Part shown: positions 8,052 to 16,172 of the stretch, piece after piece
Layout: each line of letters starts with the position of its first letter
Position numbering within the stretch: position 1 is the first letter of the stretch
Source: Acidobacteriota bacterium
GTDB taxonomy: Bacteria > Acidobacteriota > Vicinamibacteria > Vicinamibacterales > JAFNAJ01
Length of the DNA: 54,934 nucleotides
NCBI GenBank assembly: GCA_023384575.1
Contig: JAHDVP010000037.1
Location: 1 to 54,934 of the forward strand
Direction: 5' to 3'
Program-made: the position numbers and the translations under genes
The notes under the pieces: model-generated
Databases searched by the model: none
Told to the model about the DNA's origin: nothing
Seen by the model: only the letters and a program-made list of their open reading frames with translations

Positions 8052-9565
8052 CGCTCGCTCGTCCCCAGCCAGTCGTCGCCGTAGAGCTCGGGCCCGCACG
8101 CCGAGCAGATGCTGTGCGTGAACAAGGCGTCCGATCGGCCGGCGATGTAGGTTTCGACCGATTCCCAGAAGCCCTTTTCGTCGCGAATCTTCTTGCAGCG
8201 CGCGCAGATCGGGATGAGGCCCTTTAGCGTCCGCACCTCGGCGAGCGCCTGCTGAAGCTCCTGGTTGCGCTCCTCGAGACGACGGTTGGCCGACGCGAGC
8301 GCCTGAGACCGTGTCCGGCCGAGGCGATTGAAATGCACGAGCGTCGTCAGGAGGGCGACCGAGACCAGCAGCAGCCCGCCGCCCAGCACGACGCCGAGGC
8401 GCTGGCGGGAGATGACGAGCTCCTGACGCCGCTGCTCCGCACGCAGCGCGAGGTTCTCCTCGACTCGACGCTGCGCTTCGGCACGGAACTCGAGGGCGGC
8501 CACCTCCTGCGCGCCCGCCTGCCCGGCCAGCGCCTCGCGCAGCTCCGCCCGGCGCCGTTCCGTGGACAGGGCCTCCTCCAGTTCACCGCGCGCCTCGTGC
8601 ACCCGCGACAGCGCGGCGAGCACGTCGAGCGTCAGCGGCCGCTGTCCCGCGCCCTCGCTGAGCGCGAGCGCGTGCTTGAGCGTCGCCAGCGCGCGAGCCG
8701 GCGCACCGGTCTCGAGATACGCGAGCCCCAGGTCCGCGAGCGGCAGGGCTTGCCGGCCGCTGCGGGCGCTCAGGGGATCACCGCCGAAGAGATCCTCGAG
8801 GATCGCGATCGCCGACCGCGCGTCGCCTCGACGAAGGTGGAGGCGGGCCAGCCCATGCCGGTTCAGCCCGAGACCACTGCGGACTTGCGCCGGCGACAGC
8901 CCGTGAGACGGATCGAGGTAGATCCCCAGCGACTCCTCGAAGGCCTGCCCGGCCTCGGCGGGCTGCCCCATGTCCAGCCGGAGCCAGCCCAGCTGATGAC
9001 GGGCGTACGCCCGCTCCGCCGGTGCGCCTGCCTCGTCAGAGAGCCGGATGGCTTCGTCGATGGCCTCCTGCGCGCGATCGAACTGACCCCAGCTCCGGTG
9101 GACCGCCGCGACGTTGGTGAGCACCAGGGCGATCGTCCGCTTGTCCCCGAGCGCACGCCGGACAGCGAGCGACCGCTGATACGACTCGAGCGCCAGGCCC
9201 AGGTTGCCCCACTGGTAGTGGACGGCGCCGATGTTGTTGTGGACGCGCCCGAGCCCCACGGCATCGTCGAGCTCCGTCCAGAGGGCGCGGGCGGCCTGAT
9301 ACTCCAGCAGCGCGTCGGCGTACTCGGCGTTCGTCCAGAAATGGGTGCCGAGCGTGTTGTGAGCCAGGGCGAGGGCCGCCAGATCGCGCGACGCCCGGGC
9401 GTGTTCGACGGCTGCCCGCAGCGATTCGACCGGGGACTCCTGCGCCGACGCGGCGGGGGTCGCCGACACGATGATAGCGATCGCCGTCCCGACAGCCCCC
9501 GCGGCCAGCCAGAGCCGCCGCCAGCAGGACGCCGTCACCGTCCTCAGGTGTAATGCCAATGTCAT
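8006..9565 (-). CDS. TPR membrane protein with response-regulator-type Cys domain
   Basis: 519 residues. An N-terminal signal or anchor (WLAAGAVGTAIAIIVSA, then ASAQ) precedes about seven tetratricopeptide repeats (residues 50-330, e.g. 'VHNNIGAVHYQWGNLGLAL'). A Glu/Arg-rich coiled coil, one transmembrane helix ('VVLGGGLLLVSVALLTTLVHF' region) and a second coiled coil follow. The tail 'LKGLIPICARCKKIRD' with a later 'ICSACGPELYGDDW' is a CxxC...CxxC module better known from the C-termini of response regulators, here cytoplasmic. Probably a sensory or scaffold protein. It lies convergent to the glycosyltransferase gene and is unrelated to its operon. I preferred ATG 9565 over GTG 9568. Confidence 0.8.
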   Translation of the reverse strand: MTLALHLRTVTASCWRRLWLAAGAVGTAIAIIVSATPAASAQESPVESLRAAVEHARASRDLAALALAHNTLGTHFWTNAEYADALLEYQAARALWTELDDAVGLGRVHNNIGAVHYQWGNLGLALESYQRSLAVRRALGDKRTIALVLTNVAAVHRSWGQFDRAQEAIDEAIRLSDEAGAPAERAYARHQLGWLRLDMGQPAEAGQAFEESLGIYLDPSHGLSPAQVRSGLGLNRHGLARLHLRRGDARSAIAILEDLFGGDPLSARSGRQALPLADLGLAYLETGAPARALATLKHALALSEGAGQRPLTLDVLAALSRVHEARGELEEALSTERRRAELREALAGQAGAQEVAALEFRAEAQRRVEENLALRAEQRRQELVISRQRLGVVLGGGLLLVSVALLTTLVHFNRLGRTRSQALASANRRLEERNQELQQALAEVRTLKGLIPICARCKKIRDEKGFWESVETYIAGRSDALFTHSICSACGPELYGDDWLGTSERQPPEEGAGAPASSP

Positions 9566-9621
9566 CACTGTCGCGCCGCTCGGTGCGCTCGCGCCGTCGG
9601 CTCCGCCGAGGCACGTGGCCG

Positions 9622-10878
9622 TCAGCTCGAATGGGTGTCATGCAGGATCCAGGCCGACGCGGCCTTTCGCTCGCGGTCAAGCGAGAACGCGGGTTCCGGC
9701 GCCGACCTGTCCAGCACGCACGCAGCCATGTGTTCGCCGAGCGCGGGGCCCATCTTGAACCCGTGACCCGACCCGCCACCGACGAGCCACACGTTCGGCG
9801 CCCCGGGGTGACGGTCGACCAGCAGGTGGCTGTCGGGCGACATCTCGTACTGGCAAACCTCCCCGCCGAGGACAGGGGCGTCGGCGAGCGCCGGAAACCG
9901 GATCCGCAGGAAGTCGCGCACGCGGCGCAGACCCTCGGCCGTGTTCACCCGATCGCCATCGGTCGGGTCGAAGGCGGGCCCTGTGGTGTCGTCGGCGACC
10001 TTGAACCCGCGATGGGCGTTACCCGGCAGCCCGTAGACGACCCGCCGTCCGATGTCGATCCAGACGGGCAGGGCGTCTTCAAGGAATCGGGTGTCGCCGG
10101 CAGGCGACCCGAAGTAGAACGATTCCTGTCGCGTCGGCACGACGAGGTCGCCCACGACGTCCGGAAACATCTTCCCGAGCCACGGGCCGAGAGCGAACAC
10201 GAACACGTCCGCCTCGAGCAGCGTGCCATCGGTGAGGGCGAGGCGGCGAAGTGGCCCGCCCTCGACAACGACCTTGTCTACGGCCCCAGGCCGATAGCGC
10301 CCGCCTTCGGCCTCGATACACTCCACGACGTGCTCGCAGGCCCTTCGGGCGAGCAGGTACCCGGCTTGCGGCTCGTACAAGCCAGCGGCCACCCCCTCGA
10401 GGCCGACCTGTGGGAACCGCCGACCTAGCTCGTCGACGGTCAGCCACTCGACGGAGACCCTCTCGGCCCGCATGACCTCGAGCGACGCACGTCCGAACGG
10501 GTCGTCTGCCGACCCGAACAGGAACAGCGCACCGGTCTCGCGATAGAAGCGCCGGCCGAAGGTGCGGTCGTGCTCGCGCCAGAGCGTCAGGGCCCGGGCG
10601 GCCATCCTGGTATAGACGGCTCGTTCCCCATAACCCGAACGAATCACCCGCGTCTCGCCGCCGGAACTCGCGCGGGCGTTCCCGGGCCCCCAGGCGTCGA
10701 CCAGGGTGACCCGGGCTCCCTGCCGCAGCAGCGTCAGAGCCGTCCAGCCTCCGAAGGCGCCGGCGCCGACGACCACGACCCTCGGTGGCGAGGCGGCTCT
10801 TGTGACGGAGAACGACGCGGCGGTTGAAGCGGCCAGGGTCATGCGGATCAGCTCCCGGCGGGAGAGGGGCAGGGTCAT
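9622..10878 (-). CDS. Tat-exported FAD-dependent amine/amino-acid oxidase (DAO family)
   Basis: 418 residues. 'LSRRELIRMTLAAS' is a twin-arginine signal. The dinucleotide-binding 'VVVVGAGAFGGW' (Gly38, 40, 43) follows, then DAO-family blocks 'SSGGETRVIRSGYG' and 'VWLVGGGSGHGFKMGPALGEHMA' near the C-terminus, as in N-methyltryptophan and sarcosine oxidases. It should oxidise a secondary amine or amino acid in the periplasm with FAD and make peroxide; the substrate is unknown. The reading frame extends far upstream, but that part is antisense to the next gene; the ATG at 10878 is set directly before the Tat motif. Confidence 0.87.
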   Translation of the reverse strand: MTLPLSRRELIRMTLAASTAASFSVTRAASPPRVVVVGAGAFGGWTALTLLRQGARVTLVDAWGPGNARASSGGETRVIRSGYGERAVYTRMAARALTLWREHDRTFGRRFYRETGALFLFGSADDPFGRASLEVMRAERVSVEWLTVDELGRRFPQVGLEGVAAGLYEPQAGYLLARRACEHVVECIEAEGGRYRPGAVDKVVVEGGPLRRLALTDGTLLEADVFVFALGPWLGKMFPDVVGDLVVPTRQESFYFGSPAGDTRFLEDALPVWIDIGRRVVYGLPGNAHRGFKVADDTTGPAFDPTDGDRVNTAEGLRRVRDFLRIRFPALADAPVLGGEVCQYEMSPDSHLLVDRHPGAPNVWLVGGGSGHGFKMGPALGEHMAACVLDRSAPEPAFSLDRERKAASAWILHDTHSS

Positions 10879-10944
10879 TCGGCGAGGCCCCCGGGATCCT
10901 ACCCGAAAGTCAGCGCAAGCCGGCGTTGTGCGGCCCGTTCGGGG

Positions 10945-10950
10945 TACAAT
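10945..10950 (+). promoter_or_regulatory. -10 box just before the radical SAM/SPASM start
   Basis: TACAAT lies 9 bases before the ATG at 10960, so transcription would begin 1-3 bases from the start codon. No convincing -35 box is visible. Confidence 0.45.
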
Positions 10951-10959
10951 GCTGGGTTC

Positions 10960-12201
10960 ATGCGCCTCGTTCGCAAGTTCCGCCATTCGCTGATGGAGCG
11001 GGCCCGCGCGCTGCCGCTCGCCCGCCACGCCAGCGCCCGGATCCGCCGGCTCGGGTACGAGCAGCGCATCAGCCGGTTCCTGGCCGAGAAGACCGGGCGG
11101 GCCGACCGCCTGCCAATCGGCATGGTCTACGAGGCGACGATGCGGTGCAATCTGCACTGCGAGTTCTGTTACGTGGGCGACCTGCTGAACATCGAGGGCG
11201 AGTGGCGGCAGGAGCTCACGCTCGACGCGCTCGAGCGGGCGTTCCCCGCCCAGGACGGGTTCCAGGTCAGCCTCACCGGCGGCGAGATCTTCATGCGCAA
11301 GGACATCATGTCCGTGCTCGATCTCTTCCGGCAGAAGGGGTACGCCTGCGGGTATCTCACGACCAACGGCACCATCATCTCGCCCGAGCGCGCCGACGCG
11401 CTCGCCGAGCTGGCCCTCGAGGGGTTCCTGAAGCACATCTCGGTGTCGATCGACGGTCCGGGCGAACTGCACGACAAGGCTCGAGGGCAGGCGGGAACCT
11501 TCGAGCGCACGGCCGAGGGCCTGCGCCGCCTGCAGCAGGCGGCACGAGCGAAGGGCGCTCCGCTGCGCGTCAGCATCAACACCACCGTGGCGCACGAGAG
11601 CCTCGACGCCCTCGACCAGATGGTCGACGTCGCCGAGGAGCTCGGCGTCGACGCCATTGGGCTCAATCACCTCATGTTCAGCACGCCCGAGGAGGTGGAC
11701 GAGACGCTCAGGCTGCTCGGCGAGACCGATCCCAAGCTGATCTCGACCTTCGTCACCACCGCCCCGGGCATCACGCCCGACCAGGTCCGGCGCAAGGTGA
11801 CGGCCCTCGAGCGGAAGTGCCGCGAACGCAACGTCCTGTTCGACTTCCGGCCCAAGGTCCACGCGCCGCTCATCGACAGCTACTACACCCCGGGGGCGCG
11901 CCTCGATGGGCGCTGCCTGTACCCGTTCCTGCACGCCCGGGTGTCGTTCAGCGGCAAGATGTACTTCTGCCCGTTCATCCGGATCGAGGTCGGCGACCTC
12001 ACGCAACAGACCCTCGAGCAGGTGTGGAACAACGACCGCTACGTCGAGCTCAGGCAGCGCCTCGTGACGAACGGGCTGTTTCCGGTGTGCCGGCGATGCT
12101 GCAAGGTCGAGCTTGCGCCCGAGCCGGCGCTCCAGACGGTCGGGGTGCGGGCGGTCGAGCCCGCGCGCCGGTCGATTGCCCTGACGCTGGTTGCCGAATG
12201 A
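10960..12201 (+). CDS. Radical SAM/SPASM protein
   Basis: 413 residues. The radical SAM cluster motif 'CNLHCEFC' (Cys63, 67, 70) is followed by 'VSLTGGEIFMRKDI' and 'ISVSIDGPGELHDKARG', typical of the SPASM subgroup. The C-terminal part has 'DGRCLYPFLHARVSFSGKMYFC' and 'FPVCRRCC', able to hold an auxiliary Fe-S cluster. Relatives modify peptides, lipids or sugars. It sits next to a second, B12-binding radical SAM gene, so the two may act in sequence on one substrate. A -10 box lies immediately upstream. Confidence 0.88.
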   Translation: MRLVRKFRHSLMERARALPLARHASARIRRLGYEQRISRFLAEKTGRADRLPIGMVYEATMRCNLHCEFCYVGDLLNIEGEWRQELTLDALERAFPAQDGFQVSLTGGEIFMRKDIMSVLDLFRQKGYACGYLTTNGTIISPERADALAELALEGFLKHISVSIDGPGELHDKARGQAGTFERTAEGLRRLQQAARAKGAPLRVSINTTVAHESLDALDQMVDVAEELGVDAIGLNHLMFSTPEEVDETLRLLGETDPKLISTFVTTAPGITPDQVRRKVTALERKCRERNVLFDFRPKVHAPLIDSYYTPGARLDGRCLYPFLHARVSFSGKMYFCPFIRIEVGDLTQQTLEQVWNNDRYVELRQRLVTNGLFPVCRRCCKVELAPEPALQTVGVRAVEPARRSIALTLVAE

Positions 12202-12232
12202 CGACACGCCGCCGATCTGCTGGCCCTCGCTG

Positions 12233-13732
12233 ATGCCTCAACGGCTCCTCCTCGTCAACCCGCCCGCCATCAATGGCATCCGCTTCACCCGGCAGGGCCG
12301 CTGCCAGGAGCGGGAGGAAGTCCTCGGGACGACCAAGCCGCCCTACACGCTGGTCGTGGTCGCCGCACTGCTCCGAGCGCGCGGGCTGCCGTTCACGCTG
12401 GTCGACCAGACGGCCGACGGGTCGTCGACCGTCGACGTGATCGGCCGCCTGCGAGCGTCGGGCTTCGTGCCCGATGCCGTGATTTTTCCCAGCACGACGC
12501 CGACGCTCGAAGCCGACGAGGTCGAGATGGCCGCCTACAAGGCGGCGTTTGGCGCGCCGCTCTTCTGCTTCGGGCCGCACGCCTCGACCGTGCCCCGCCA
12601 GTCGATGGACAAGGCCCCGAACGTCGACGGCATGTTCGTGGGCGAACCGGAGGACGGCATCCTCGCGCTCGCGGCCCTCGACTCGCTCGACGGCCTCGGC
12701 GCGATCGACTGCCTCACGTACCGCCGCGGGGCGGAGGTCGTGCCGCACCGGGCGAAGGGCAGCTTCTCCGGGTTTGCCTCGATGCCGTTTCCGGCGTGGG
12801 ACCTGCTGCCGCTCGACGCCTACACGCTGCCGCTCGAAGGCAAGCCGTACGTGCTCGTCGAGACCAGCCGCGGGTGCCCCTACACGTGCGACTTCTGCGT
12901 CGCGCCCCTTCACCAGGGCCACAAGTTCCGCGAGCGCGACCCGAAAGCCCTCGTCGACGAGATCGCGCACGCGAAGCAGGCGCTCGGCGTCCGCCACTTC
13001 TACCTCTGGGGCGACACGGTCACGCTCAATGCGAAGTCGTTCTCGCGCTTCTGCGACGAGCTCGTCGCCCGCAATCTCGGCATTCGCTGGTTCGGCAATG
13101 CCCGGGCCGACAACCTGACCGACCCGGCCTTCGTGACCCGCCTCCGCGACTCGGGCTGCTGGATGCTCTCGATGGGCATCGAATCGGAATCGCCCGACGT
13201 CCGCAAGAGCATGGAGAAGCGGCTCGAGGAGCGGAAGGTCCGCACGGCCTTTGCGAACCTCCGCACGGCCGGCATCAAGTCGTTTGCCTTCTTCATTTAC
13301 GGGTATCCCGGTGAGACGCCCGAGTCGATGGAGCGCACCACCGACTACGCGCTCGAGCTCGACCCCGATTTCGCGAACTTCTACCCGGCCGTGCCCTACC
13401 CGGGTACCGACCTCCACGACAAGGTGGTGCGCGAGGGCCTCCTGCCGGAAGAGGACTGGACGAAGATGGAGTACTCCTACTACGTCCTCCGCGGCAACGG
13501 GCTCGACGAGGCGTCGGTGATGGGCGCCATCCAGCGGGCGCGGCGGCGTTTCTTCCTCCGCCCGAAGTACTTGCTGCGCCACGCCGGCGACATCCCGCGC
13601 ATGCTGATGACGAAGAAGGCGGTGGTGTGGGAGGTGTTCTCGCGGTTCCTTTTCGGCAGGGCCGCGCCGGACGCGCGTGGGGTCACCGCGCCGAAGAGCG
13701 TCGGCCGCATCGCGGGCGGGGCGCGGTCGTGA
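12233..13732 (+). CDS. B12-binding-domain radical SAM protein (BchE/HpnJ-like)
   Basis: 499 residues. The N-terminal 170 residues form a cobalamin-binding-like Rossmann domain ('LLLVNPPAINGIRF', 'PYTLVVVAALLRARG', 'FVGEPEDGIL'). The radical SAM motif 'CPYTCDFC' is at Cys215, 219 and 222, followed by 'HFYLWGDTVTLN' and 'FFIYGYPGETPESMERT'. Family members carry out methyl transfer or C-C chemistry on tetrapyrroles, hopanoids and glycolipids. The B12-ligand His is not obvious, so cobalamin binding is an inference from fold. An earlier TTG start at 12191 overlaps the preceding gene. ATG 12233 gives the expected N-terminus. Confidence 0.85.
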   Translation: MPQRLLLVNPPAINGIRFTRQGRCQEREEVLGTTKPPYTLVVVAALLRARGLPFTLVDQTADGSSTVDVIGRLRASGFVPDAVIFPSTTPTLEADEVEMAAYKAAFGAPLFCFGPHASTVPRQSMDKAPNVDGMFVGEPEDGILALAALDSLDGLGAIDCLTYRRGAEVVPHRAKGSFSGFASMPFPAWDLLPLDAYTLPLEGKPYVLVETSRGCPYTCDFCVAPLHQGHKFRERDPKALVDEIAHAKQALGVRHFYLWGDTVTLNAKSFSRFCDELVARNLGIRWFGNARADNLTDPAFVTRLRDSGCWMLSMGIESESPDVRKSMEKRLEERKVRTAFANLRTAGIKSFAFFIYGYPGETPESMERTTDYALELDPDFANFYPAVPYPGTDLHDKVVREGLLPEEDWTKMEYSYYVLRGNGLDEASVMGAIQRARRRFFLRPKYLLRHAGDIPRMLMTKKAVVWEVFSRFLFGRAAPDARGVTAPKSVGRIAGGARS

Positions 13733-13749
13733 CGCGCTAGCGCCGGGCG

Positions 13750-14532
13750 TCAACCTGGCGGCAGTCGCCGGTAGGTCCGCCGCAACGCCCGGCCATCGCG
13801 ACTGTAGCGGACCCTGGCCAGCGCCCGAAGCTGGTGCACGTACCCCAGCGCCTCGCGCAGGTTCATCTTGCTCTCGCCGAGCGTGCGGCCGGCGAAGACG
13901 TACGGCACCTCGACGATGGCCGTGGCCCGCCCGCGCACGAGCAGTTCGAGGCAGATCTTGAAGCCGCCCGCCTCGATCCGGACGCCCTCGGCCAGCTCGC
14001 GCCGAAGGAAGAAGAAGCCCGACGTGGGATCGCGCACCGGGGTCACCGGCCGGGCCAGCAGGCAGGCGACACGCGACATCAGCAGGCGCGAGGCGGGCCA
14101 GTTCTTCGTCCCCCCACCGGGCAGGTACCGGCTCCCGATCACGAAGTCGGCGCCGTGGCGATCGAACGCCTCGAGCATGCGCGGCAGCAGGTCGGGCGGG
14201 TGACTGAGGTCGGCATCCATCACGCCGACGATGGGGGCCGCCGCGGCGGCGAAGCCCTCGATCACCGCCGTCCCGAGGCCGAGCTTGCCCGCCCGGTGCA
14301 CCACGCGCATCGGGTGGCGGGTCGCGAGCTCGTCGGCGAGCGCGCCGGTGCCGTCGGGCGAGTGGTCGTCGACGACGACGAGCTCACCGTCGATGGCGTG
14401 GCGGGCGAGCACGGCGAAGACCGCGGCCACGAGTTCGGCGAGCGGCCCGCGCTCGTTGTAGGTGGGAACGACGATCGACAGGGACGGCGACACGATCTGC
14501 CGATTCTGGCCCATTCGTCGCCGGGGCTCCAC
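13750..14532 (-). CDS. Polyprenyl/dolichol-phosphate sugar synthase-like GT2
   Basis: 260 residues of a GT-A family 2 enzyme: 'LSIVVPTYNERGPL', 'VVVDDHSPDGTG', the metal-binding DxD 'MDADLSHPPDLLPRM' (106-108), and 'YVFAGRTLGESKMNLREALGY', characteristic of dolichol-phosphate mannose synthases. There is no C-terminal membrane domain. It probably makes the polyprenyl-phosphate sugar donor used by the GT39-like enzymes nearby. It is transcribed divergently from the next GT39 gene, with only a few dozen bases between the likely starts, so control may be shared. An alternative start is Met7. Confidence 0.88.
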   Translation of the reverse strand: MEPRRRMGQNRQIVSPSLSIVVPTYNERGPLAELVAAVFAVLARHAIDGELVVVDDHSPDGTGALADELATRHPMRVVHRAGKLGLGTAVIEGFAAAAAPIVGVMDADLSHPPDLLPRMLEAFDRHGADFVIGSRYLPGGGTKNWPASRLLMSRVACLLARPVTPVRDPTSGFFFLRRELAEGVRIEAGGFKICLELLVRGRATAIVEVPYVFAGRTLGESKMNLREALGYVHQLRALARVRYSRDGRALRRTYRRLPPG

Positions 14533-14576
14533 TGGTTTCTGTGATAGCGTCCGAGCCGGCCCGCGCCGTGTCCGCG

Positions 14577-16172
14577 ATGATGCGACTCTTCGTGCTCCTG
14601 TTCGTGCTGCTCGCGGGGCTGCGCCTGCCGGCGCTGGTGCAACCGGCGGGTGCCGACCAGGGGCTCTACGCCTACGTCGGCCAGCGCATTCTCGAGGGCG
14701 GGCTGCCCTATCGCGATGCCTGGGACCAGAAGCCCCCAGGCGTCCACTACGCCTACGCGGCGATGTACGGGCTCTGGCCCGACGCCGCCGTCATCGGCGC
14801 GACCGACCTCCTGGTCGCGGTCCTCACCGCGCTGGCGCTCGTCGCGCTCGGCCGTCGGCTGGCGGGCGGACGAGGCGCCGGCGAGGTGGCGGCGCTGATC
14901 TTCCTGCTGCTCTCCAACCCGGCGTTCACACGGCTGGGCGGCGTGCGGGTTCGGGGTCAGTCGGAGATCTTCATCGGCCTCGCCATCACGCTGGCGTGCC
15001 TGGCGCTCTGGGCGGGTTGCCAGACCCGTCGTGACGGGCACCCCGCCCGGCGAGGCTGGGTCGCCCTGGCTGGCGCGCTCGTCGGCATCGCGTTCCTCTT
15101 CAAGTACAACGCCGCGGCGTACGGTCTGGCCATGCTCGTCGGCGCGCTCGTGCTGGGCGGCGACGTACGTACGTCGACCGGAGAGCGGTTCCTGGCGCGC
15201 GCCTGGCCGCTCGCGGCGGGCTTCCTCGTGCCGGTTGCGGTCCTCGTCGCGGGCTTCGCGGCTGGTGGTGCGCTCGACGACCTGTATCACGCCACGATCA
15301 CCTACAACCTGTTCTACTCGGGCGAGACCTACGGCGGCTGGCTGGCCTTCGTCACCTACCTGTTCACCTTCCCGGTCCGCCACGCGTGGCTCGACTCGTT
15401 CTGGTGGCTCGGTGGGCTCGGCGCCGCCGCGCTCGCGCTCGGCAGCGTCCGCGACCCGGCCCGGCTGGTCGTGCCGGCGTGGGTGGCCGCGGCGTGTCTC
15501 TCGATTGCGATCAACGGCGGACGGGGCCTGCCCCAGTACTTCGTGCAAGCGGGCCCGGCCCTCGCGCTGGCGGCCGGCCTCCTCCTCGCCGGCGCATGGC
15601 GGCACGCGGGCCCGCTCGGCCGCGCCATCCTCTGCGCGCTCGTCGCCGTCGGCCTGTGGCGCGTGACGCCGTTCGACAAGGCATTCGAGACGACCCGCCA
15701 CGACCTCCGGATGACGCTCGGGCAGGTCTCCCGCGACGACTACCTCGCCCGGTTCGGCGACCTCGACGCCGGCGACAAGTACTCGGCGCTCGCCATGAAG
15801 CAGCTCGCCGACCACCTCCGGTCGGCGACGCGCCCGGACGACCACGTGCTGCTCTTCGGGTTCTCACCCGATGCGCTCGTGCAGGCGCGGCGACTGAGTG
15901 CCACGCGGTTCTTCTGGAGCCGTCCGGTCATCGTCGGGTTCGAGGCGGGACGAGCCGGCTACGGCGTGGAGGGCTTGCTCGCGGAGCTCGAGGCCACGCG
16001 TCCGCCGGTCGTCGTGCTGCAGGCGCGCGATTGGGACCCCGACGGCCCCGACTCGCTGACGTATTTCCTGGGCGAGCCGCGGCTCGCCGGGTGGCTCGGC
16101 GAGCACTACGCCCCTGCGCCGGCTCTCGGCCAGTTCAAGCTGTGGACGCGGCGGGTGGAGGCGGGGCCGTGA
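14577..16172 (+). CDS. GT39-like polytopic glycosyltransferase
   Basis: 531 residues with an N-terminal hydrophobic helix, 'GADQGLYAYVGQRIL' where other members have Asp-Glu, 'GGLPYRDAWDQKPPG' as in bacterial GT39/GT83 enzymes, and about 10 further membrane spans. The last 150 residues are soluble. It should transfer a sugar from a polyprenyl-phosphate carrier in the periplasm. I chose ATG 14577; a GTG at 14541 would add 12 residues but leave almost no room for divergent promoters. The stop overlaps the next GTG. Confidence 0.82.
   Translation: MMRLFVLLFVLLAGLRLPALVQPAGADQGLYAYVGQRILEGGLPYRDAWDQKPPGVHYAYAAMYGLWPDAAVIGATDLLVAVLTALALVALGRRLAGGRGAGEVAALIFLLLSNPAFTRLGGVRVRGQSEIFIGLAITLACLALWAGCQTRRDGHPARRGWVALAGALVGIAFLFKYNAAAYGLAMLVGALVLGGDVRTSTGERFLARAWPLAAGFLVPVAVLVAGFAAGGALDDLYHATITYNLFYSGETYGGWLAFVTYLFTFPVRHAWLDSFWWLGGLGAAALALGSVRDPARLVVPAWVAAACLSIAINGGRGLPQYFVQAGPALALAAGLLLAGAWRHAGPLGRAILCALVAVGLWRVTPFDKAFETTRHDLRMTLGQVSRDDYLARFGDLDAGDKYSALAMKQLADHLRSATRPDDHVLLFGFSPDALVQARRLSATRFFWSRPVIVGFEAGRAGYGVEGLLAELEATRPPVVVLQARDWDPDGPDSLTYFLGEPRLAGWLGEHYAPAPALGQFKLWTRRVEAGP

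Noticed and set aside
12191-12232. TTG start for the B12-type radical SAM gene
   Set aside because: It would overlap the previous gene and adds 14 residues before the normal 'MPQRLLLVNPP' start of the family.
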